A DNA stretch of 13,029 nt from an uncultured Collinsella sp. (GTDB taxonomy: Bacteria > Actinomycetota > Coriobacteriia > Coriobacteriales > Coriobacteriaceae). A program made the translations under genes and the position numbers. This document shows positions 8,514 through 13,029 of the stretch, in pieces; within the stretch, counting starts at the first letter, position 1, and the number at the start of each line of letters is the position of its first letter. The notes under the pieces are model-generated. The model was not told the origin of the DNA. It was given only the letters and a program-made list of their open reading frames with translations, and ran no database searches. Where the stretch lies: the NCBI GenBank assembly GCA_905197585.1, contig CAJJZO010000033.1, forward strand, positions 1-13,029, read 5' to 3'.

Positions 8514-9661
8514 TGGCTGAGGCTTTAGAGGTAACGCCCGCCGAGCTGGACGCGTTTGCGGACCGGCTCGGTGAGGTCGAGTCGTATCTCCATTTGGACG
8601 AAAAGCGCACGCGCGTGACCGAGCTCGAGGCCAAAAGTGTTGCCCCTGGCTTTTGGGATGACGCCGACGCCGCCCGTGCCACCATGGAGGAGATCGCGCG
8701 TACCAAGGAAGATATCGCTGCCGTGGATACCGCGCGGGGCGAGCTTTCCGATGCCCGCGCCGCGCTGGAGCTTGCCGAGGAGATGGGGGATGACCCCGAT
8801 GCCGTCGCCCTTCGCGAGGAGGCTACAGCCACGGCTGAGCGCCTGGCCCGTGCCATCGATGAGCTTGAGCTTTCGAGCTGGTTTACCGGTGAGTTCGATC
8901 ACGGCGATGCCATTGTGACTATCAAGCCCGGACAGGGTGGCCTGGAGGCCCAGGACTGGACCTTCATGCTCTTTAAGATGTACATGAAGTACTGCCAGCG
9001 TCGCGGCTGGAAGGTCACCATCAACGACTGTCCTGCGGCCGAGGTCATCGGCATTGACCGCGCGACCTTTACCGTCGAGGGCAATGACGCATTTGGCATG
9101 CTGCGCGCCGAGGCTGGCGTCCACCGCTTGGTTCGCATTAGCCCCACCGACGACAAGAAGCGCCGCCAGACCACGTTTGCCGGCGTCGAGGTCATCCCCG
9201 TGCTACCCGATGATATCGACATCGAGATCAGTCCCGACGACATCCGCGTGGACGTGTACCACGCGAGCGGCCCGGGCGGTCAGGGCGTCAACACCACCGA
9301 CTCCGCCGTACGCGTGACGCATTTTCCCAGCGGCATTGTGGTCACCTGCCAAAACGAGCGCAGCCAGATCCAGAACAAGGCCGCGTGCATGCAGATCCTC
9401 AAGGCTCGCCTGTACGAGATTGAGCTCGAGAAGCGCGCCGAGGCGCTCGATGAGATCCGCGGACCCAAGACCACGATTGGTTTTGGCAACCAGATTCGCA
9501 GCTACGTGCTCTACCCGTACCAGATGGTCAAGGACTTACGCACGGGCGTGGAGACCAGCAATGTCGAGGCCGTCCTTGACGATGGCGACCTGGACCCGTT
9601 TGTTATTGGCTACCATCGCTGGGCTACCGGCAACGCCGATGCAGAAGGCTCGGAGGTCTAA
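8513..9661 (+). CDS. prfB: Peptide chain release factor 2, with SPT in place of SPF
   Basis: RF2 reads UAA and UGA in the ribosomal A site and triggers peptide release. The 382-residue protein has RF2 signatures: VAPGFWDD (43-50), EAQDWTFMLFKMY, RRQTTFAGVEVIP, and the catalytic GGQ at 255-257 in SGPGGQGVNTTDSAVR. RF1 has different sequence at each of these places, so the class is clear. The codon-recognition tripeptide at 210-212 is Ser-Pro-Thr rather than the canonical Ser-Pro-Phe. The coding frame is continuous: at the usual programmed-frameshift position (SYLHLDEK, residues 24-31) there is no in-frame UGA. Start ATG overlaps the secA stop (TAATG), so translation is coupled. secA-prfB adjacency is common in Gram-positive bacteria. 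It ends in TAA. Confidence 0.96.
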
Positions 9662-9785
9662 AACATCGGGTGGCTTCAAGCCGATGCCAAGCCCAACGGT
9701 TGGACGGGTTTGTATCCAGAATAAACCCTGCGCAGGGGTGGTTTTTGTCCGGCGAATCGGTAGAATCGAATACAAGAAGAAGTTC
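9662..9785 (+). other. prfB-yitT intergenic region with small hairpins
   Basis: CATCGG/CCGATG (9664-9669 with 9681-9686) and AAGCCC/GGGTTT (9689-9694 with 9706-9711, one G-U) could form weak stems after prfB. The palindrome CCCTGCGCAGGG (about 9726-9737) followed by TGGTTTTT is the best candidate for an imperfect terminator. TAGAAT (9761-9766) could be a -10 for yitT but has no good -35. No coding sequence is evident. Confidence 0.35.
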
Positions 9786-9814
9786 AAAGCGCATCCGTTT
9801 GGGTGCGCTTTTTT
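9786..9814 (+). terminator. Terminator-like hairpin directly before the yitT ribosome binding site
   Basis: AAAGCGCATCC (9786-9796) pairs perfectly with GGGTGCGCTTT (9801-9811) around GTTT, followed by a run of six T. The T-run ends where the yitT Shine-Dalgarno GAGGGAGG begins (9815). It either ends secA-prfB transcription or works as an attenuator of yitT. Confidence 0.8.
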
Positions 9815-9826
9815 GAGGGAGGCAGC

Positions 9827-10717
9827 ATGGCATATCGTCTGGACATCAAGCGCATTCTTTCGATGAACTTCTTTCACGACCTGCCCCAGATCATGTTGGG
9901 GTGTGCCTTGGCCGCCATCGCGACCGACTTGTTTTTGATTCCCAACGGTCTTGCCGCCGGTGGCGTTACGGGCCTTGCCACCATTATCCAGGCGGTCGGC
10001 GCGGCGCGCGGCCTATCGCTTCCCGTTGGTATTCAGACGATCGTGATGAACGCCTTGCTGTTGTTGGTCGTTATGCGCGAGGGCGGCATGTTCTACGTGG
10101 TGCAGACCGCGACGGGCTTTGTGCTGCTGGGCTTCTTTACCGATCTGTTCGCCCCGTTTGTAGCACCTCTGGCGGATGCGGACCTGATGCTCCCTGCCAT
10201 GTGGGGCGGCATTATTACGGGCATCGGTTACGGCATGGTGTTGCGCGCCGGCGCCAACACCGGCGGCTCGGACACGATTGGCCAAATCATCTCGCGTAAC
10301 ACCTCGCTGCCGGTGGGCTCGACCGTCATGGCGATCGATGTTGCCGTATGCGCGCTATCGGCTCCGGTCTTTTCAATCGAAAACGCACTGTATGCAGGCC
10401 TTTCGATGGTCATTAGCGGCTACGTGATCGATGCCGTGGTCGATGGTGGCAACAAACGCCGTATGGTACTCATCATCTCGGACAAGTTCCCTGATATCGC
10501 TGCCGATATCATGTATGGCCTGGGTCGTGGTTGTACCAAGTTTAAGGCGACTGGCATGTATTCGGGTGCCGAGAAGCCAGTGATTATGGTCATCGTGAGC
10601 CGTCGAGAGCTCAATACCCTCAAGACGATCGTGCGCGAGCGCGATCCTCACGCCATTGTGACGGTCGCTGACGTTACGGAAGCCTTCGGCGAGGGATTCA
10701 AGGACATTAGCGCGTAG
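9827..10717 (+). CDS. YitT family membrane protein
   Basis: This is a 296-residue integral membrane protein of the YitT family (DUF161 membrane part plus a C-terminal YitT/DUF2179 domain). The biochemical role of the family is not established; transport is often supposed. Hydrophobic segments lie at about 20-40, 44-57, 68-84, 90-113, 122-140 and 163-203. The family loop RAGANTGGSDTIGQIISR (140-157) is present. The cytoplasmic domain from about 210 has GMYSG (243-247), VSRREL (257-262) and the ending ERDPHAIVTVADVTEAFGEG. I start at ATG 9827, with GAGGGAGG 5 nt upstream. An in-frame GTG at 9803 lies inside the terminator stem and is unlikely. The nearest upstream gene is prfB, but the hairpin between them argues for separate or attenuated expression. 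Confidence 0.88.
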   Translation: MAYRLDIKRILSMNFFHDLPQIMLGCALAAIATDLFLIPNGLAAGGVTGLATIIQAVGAARGLSLPVGIQTIVMNALLLLVVMREGGMFYVVQTATGFVLLGFFTDLFAPFVAPLADADLMLPAMWGGIITGIGYGMVLRAGANTGGSDTIGQIISRNTSLPVGSTVMAIDVAVCALSAPVFSIENALYAGLSMVISGYVIDAVVDGGNKRRMVLIISDKFPDIAADIMYGLGRGCTKFKATGMYSGAEKPVIMVIVSRRELNTLKTIVRERDPHAIVTVADVTEAFGEGFKDISA

Positions 10718-10833
10718 GGTCGATCGCGTTCCATCCAAAAGACGTTCACATTGATAAACCGTTTCATCAGCGGTTCTGCCTGCTAACTTGTTCAAATAAT
10801 GATAAAAACTCTGGTAAAGCCATCAGTTTCCAG

Positions 10834-10839
10834 CATAAT
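10834..10839 (+). promoter_or_regulatory. Possible -10 element for the transketolase genes
   Basis: The 207-nt gap 10718-10924 is clearly more A/T-rich than its surroundings. CATAAT at 10834-10839 is a fair -10, but the hexamer 17 bp upstream (TGGTAA) is a poor -35. A small AACCG/CGGTT hairpin at 10757-10775 has no T-tract. Otherwise I see nothing in the gap. Confidence 0.3.
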
Positions 10840-10924
10840 GAATGACGTACGTGCATTGCGGCTGTGTTGGGATTACCTTCGGTGCCGTGCGCATTTTGTC
10901 TAATGAGGATGAAAGGAAGGCACA

Positions 10925-11755
10925 ATGAGCGACGAAGAGCTCAAAAAGGTTGCCAACGAGGTAAGGAAGGGCATCGTCACCGGCGTGCACGCTGCCAAGT
11001 CCGGCCATCCGGGCGGTTCGCTCGGCGCTGCCGACATCATGACCTATCTGTACTTTGAGGAAATGAACGTCGACCCGGCCGATCCCCGCAAGGCCGACCG
11101 CGATCGCTTTGTGCTCTCCAAGGGCCATTGCGCTCCGGGCCTGTACGCCGTGCTCGCCGAGCGCGGATTCTTCCCCAAGGAGGACCTCGAGACGCTGCGT
11201 CACATCGGCAGCAACCTGCAGGGTCATCCCAACATGAACGACACACCGGGCGTCGACATGTCCACCGGCTCACTTGGCCAGGGCATCTCCGCCGCCGTGG
11301 GTATGGCGGTTGCCGCCAAGCACTGGGGCGATACTTATCGCACGTACGCCCTGCTGGGCGATGGCGAGAGCGAGGAGGGCCAGGTCTGGGAGGCTGCCAT
11401 GTTCGCCGGCAACCAGCAGCTCGATAACCTCTGCGTGATCGTCGACCACAACGGCTTGCAGATCGACGGCCCCGTCGAGGAAGTCAACGACCCCATGCCG
11501 CTTGCCGACAAGTTCCGCGCCTTTAAGTTCCACGTGGTGGAGCTTGCCGACGGCAACGACTTCGATCAGATTCGCGCCGCCTTTGCCGAGGCTCGCGTCA
11601 CCAAGGGCCAGCCGACCGCCATCATCGCCGAGACCACGAAGGGCAAGGGCGTTTCCTTTATGGAGAACCAGGTTGGTTGGCACGGCAAGGCCCCCAACGA
11701 TGAACAGTTTGAGCAGGCCATGGCAGAGCTCACGGCCGCCGGAGAGGAGCTCTAG
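10925..11755 (+). CDS. Transketolase, N-terminal (TPP/Mg-binding) subunit
   Basis: Transketolase moves two-carbon ketol units between sugar phosphates in the non-oxidative pentose phosphate pathway. This 276-residue polypeptide is the N-terminal half. SGHPGGSLGAAD (26-37, H28), LSKGHCAPGLY (64-74, H68), GHPN (100-103) and the TPP motif beginning GDGESEEGQVWEA (145-157) and ending at N176 in VDHNGL are all visible. GDG and the Asn bind the Mg-diphosphate. Split transketolases are well known in archaea and many Gram-positive bacteria, so this is not a broken gene. GAAAGGAAGG (10911-10920) precedes the ATG. The C-terminal subunit starts 1 nt after the TAG stop, with its ribosome site inside this gene, implying coupled 1:1 synthesis. 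Confidence 0.95.
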   Translation: MSDEELKKVANEVRKGIVTGVHAAKSGHPGGSLGAADIMTYLYFEEMNVDPADPRKADRDRFVLSKGHCAPGLYAVLAERGFFPKEDLETLRHIGSNLQGHPNMNDTPGVDMSTGSLGQGISAAVGMAVAAKHWGDTYRTYALLGDGESEEGQVWEAAMFAGNQQLDNLCVIVDHNGLQIDGPVEEVNDPMPLADKFRAFKFHVVELADGNDFDQIRAAFAEARVTKGQPTAIIAETTKGKGVSFMENQVGWHGKAPNDEQFEQAMAELTAAGEEL

Positions 11756-11756
11756 G

Positions 11757-12698
11757 ATGGCAGACGTCAAGAAAATCGCCACGCGCGTAAGCTACGGCGA
11801 GGCCCTCGTCGAGCTCGCCAACGAGCACGATGACTTTGTGGTCCTCGACGCCGACCTGGCCGCCGCCACGCAGACCGGCAAGTTTAAGGCCGCCTGCCCC
11901 GACCGCTTCTTCGATGTGGGCATCGCCGAGAGCAACCTGATGGGTGTTGCCGCCGGTATCGCGACCACCGGCCGCGTTGCCTTTGCGAGCACCTTTGCCA
12001 TGTTCGCCGCTGGCCGCGCCTTTGAGCAGGTCCGCAACTCCATCGGCTATCCGCATCTCAACGTTAAGATCGGTGCCACGCACGCCGGTATCTCGGTGGG
12101 CGAGGACGGCGCCACGCACCAGTGCTGCGAGGATATCGCCCTCATGCGCGTTATCCCTGGCATGACCGTGATCGTTCCCGCCGACGACGTCGAGGCCCGC
12201 GCCGTGACGCGCGCCGCCTACGAGTGCGACGGCCCTGTGTACATGCGCTTTGCCCGTCTGGCCTCGCCGGTTATCAACGACCCCGAGAACTATAAGTTCG
12301 AGTTGGGTAAGGGCATCGTTATGCGCGAGGGCGCCGACGTTACCATCATTGCCTGCGGTCTGATGGTCGGCGAGGCCCTCGAGGCCGCCGAGCAGCTCGC
12401 TGCCGAGGGTATTGACGCCGAGGTCATCAACATGCACACCATCAAGCCCATCGATGCAGACCTGATCGTCAAGAGCGCCACCAAGACCGGTCACGTCGTG
12501 ACCGTCGAGGAGCACTCTGTGATCGGTGGCCTGGGCAGCGCCGTCGCCGACGTCCTGTGCGAGCAGTGCCCGACGCCGCTCAAGAAGATCGGTGTCAACG
12601 ACACCTTCGGCGAGTCCGGCCCGGGTGCCGAGCTCCTGCACAAGTACGGCCTGGACGCCGCCAACATCGTGGCGACCACCAAGGAGTTCTTGGCATAA
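11757..12698 (+). CDS. Transketolase, C-terminal (pyrimidine-binding) subunit
   Basis: This is the partner half of the transketolase encoded just upstream, 313 residues. It supplies the pyrimidine-binding domain, with the cofactor-activating Glu58 in VGIAESNLMGVAAG, and the C-terminal domain (from about 185). H109 in GATHAGISVGEDGATHQ and the RVIPGMTVIVPAD segment are typical of the family. The late GESGPGAELLHKYGLDAANI is the usual C-terminal signature. Start ATG 11757 is chosen because GGAGAGGAG lies 7 nt upstream, within the last codons of the first subunit. The frame is open further upstream but overlaps that gene. The stop is TAA. No terminator is seen before the poly-G tract, so the operon may continue beyond the reliable sequence. 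DXP synthase is less likely because that enzyme is a single longer chain. Confidence 0.95.
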   Translation: MADVKKIATRVSYGEALVELANEHDDFVVLDADLAAATQTGKFKAACPDRFFDVGIAESNLMGVAAGIATTGRVAFASTFAMFAAGRAFEQVRNSIGYPHLNVKIGATHAGISVGEDGATHQCCEDIALMRVIPGMTVIVPADDVEARAVTRAAYECDGPVYMRFARLASPVINDPENYKFELGKGIVMREGADVTIIACGLMVGEALEAAEQLAAEGIDAEVINMHTIKPIDADLIVKSATKTGHVVTVEEHSVIGGLGSAVADVLCEQCPTPLKKIGVNDTFGESGPGAELLHKYGLDAANIVATTKEFLA

Positions 12699-12770
12699 GG
12701 CAAGACGGATTTCATGGACTGCTTCGTCAGAACTATAAAACTGTTTCGCCAGTACTATGGAAACCCGGCA

Positions 12771-13029
<259 letters not shown>

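Noticed and set aside
9803..9826. GTG start for the YitT protein
   Set aside because: It lies in the 3' arm of a terminator hairpin and has no ribosome site; ATG 9827 has a strong one.
11730..12641. A 303-codon minus-strand frame opposite the transketolase C-terminal gene
   Set aside because: Same shadow effect over a clearly coding plus-strand gene; no ribosome site or recognisable protein features.
10925..12698. Transketolase broken by a frameshift into two pieces
   Set aside because: Both halves have complete domains and each has its own ribosome site and start. Two-subunit transketolases are well established.

Overview
The window is GC-rich, single-copy chromosomal DNA. Gene content and protein style point to an actinobacterium of the class Coriobacteriia, most likely Collinsella or a close relative. 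The clues are Coriobacteria-like citrate synthase, RF2 and L31 sequences, a secA-prfB pair, a split transketolase and GGGGAC intergenic repeats. The genus is an inference from pattern recognition, not a search result. I recognise 11 protein genes. There is no tRNA, rRNA, CRISPR array, insertion sequence or phage gene.

Layout. (1) 2-808 is the C-terminal half of adenine deaminase, cut by the window start. (2) 1015-1809 (+) and 1956-2798 (-) are two convergent Cof-type HAD phosphatases; the gaps around the first are filled with GGGGAC-type repeats and hairpins. (3) 4668-2885 (-) is an ACT-domain regulator followed by citrate synthase, ending in a clear intrinsic terminator. (4) 4669-4973 is a divergent control region holding a 23-bp palindrome, the rpmE promoter and a structured rpmE leader. 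(5) 4974-5399 is rpmE, coding for a zinc-type L31 with a long Ala/Lys/Glu tail, followed by a strong terminator. (6) 5706-9661 is secA-prfB, joined by a TAATG stop/start overlap. (7) 9827-10717 is a YitT-family membrane protein preceded by a terminator-like hairpin. (8) 10925-12698 is transketolase encoded as separate N- and C-terminal subunits. (9) From 12771 to the end the sequence is poly-G then A/T-rich low complexity, which looks like a sequencing or assembly artefact rather than biology.

How the genes relate: most are housekeeping genes for purine salvage, a citrate/glutamate branch, translation (L31, RF2), Sec export and the pentose phosphate pathway. They do not form one pathway. secA-prfB and the two transketolase genes are clear translationally coupled units, and ACT-gltA is a probable transcription unit.

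The most interesting signal is in translation termination. The RF2 stop-codon-reading tripeptide, normally Ser-Pro-Phe, is Ser-Pro-Thr here (residues 210-212), with Thr at the place where RF1 carries its Thr. All 11 genes end in TAG (6) or TAA (5) and none in TGA, which is unexpected for GC-rich DNA; prfB also lacks the UGA frameshift. Secondary signals are hairpins that bury or abut ribosome binding sites upstream of three genes, a switch-like rpmE leader, and several uncharacterised intergenic repeats.
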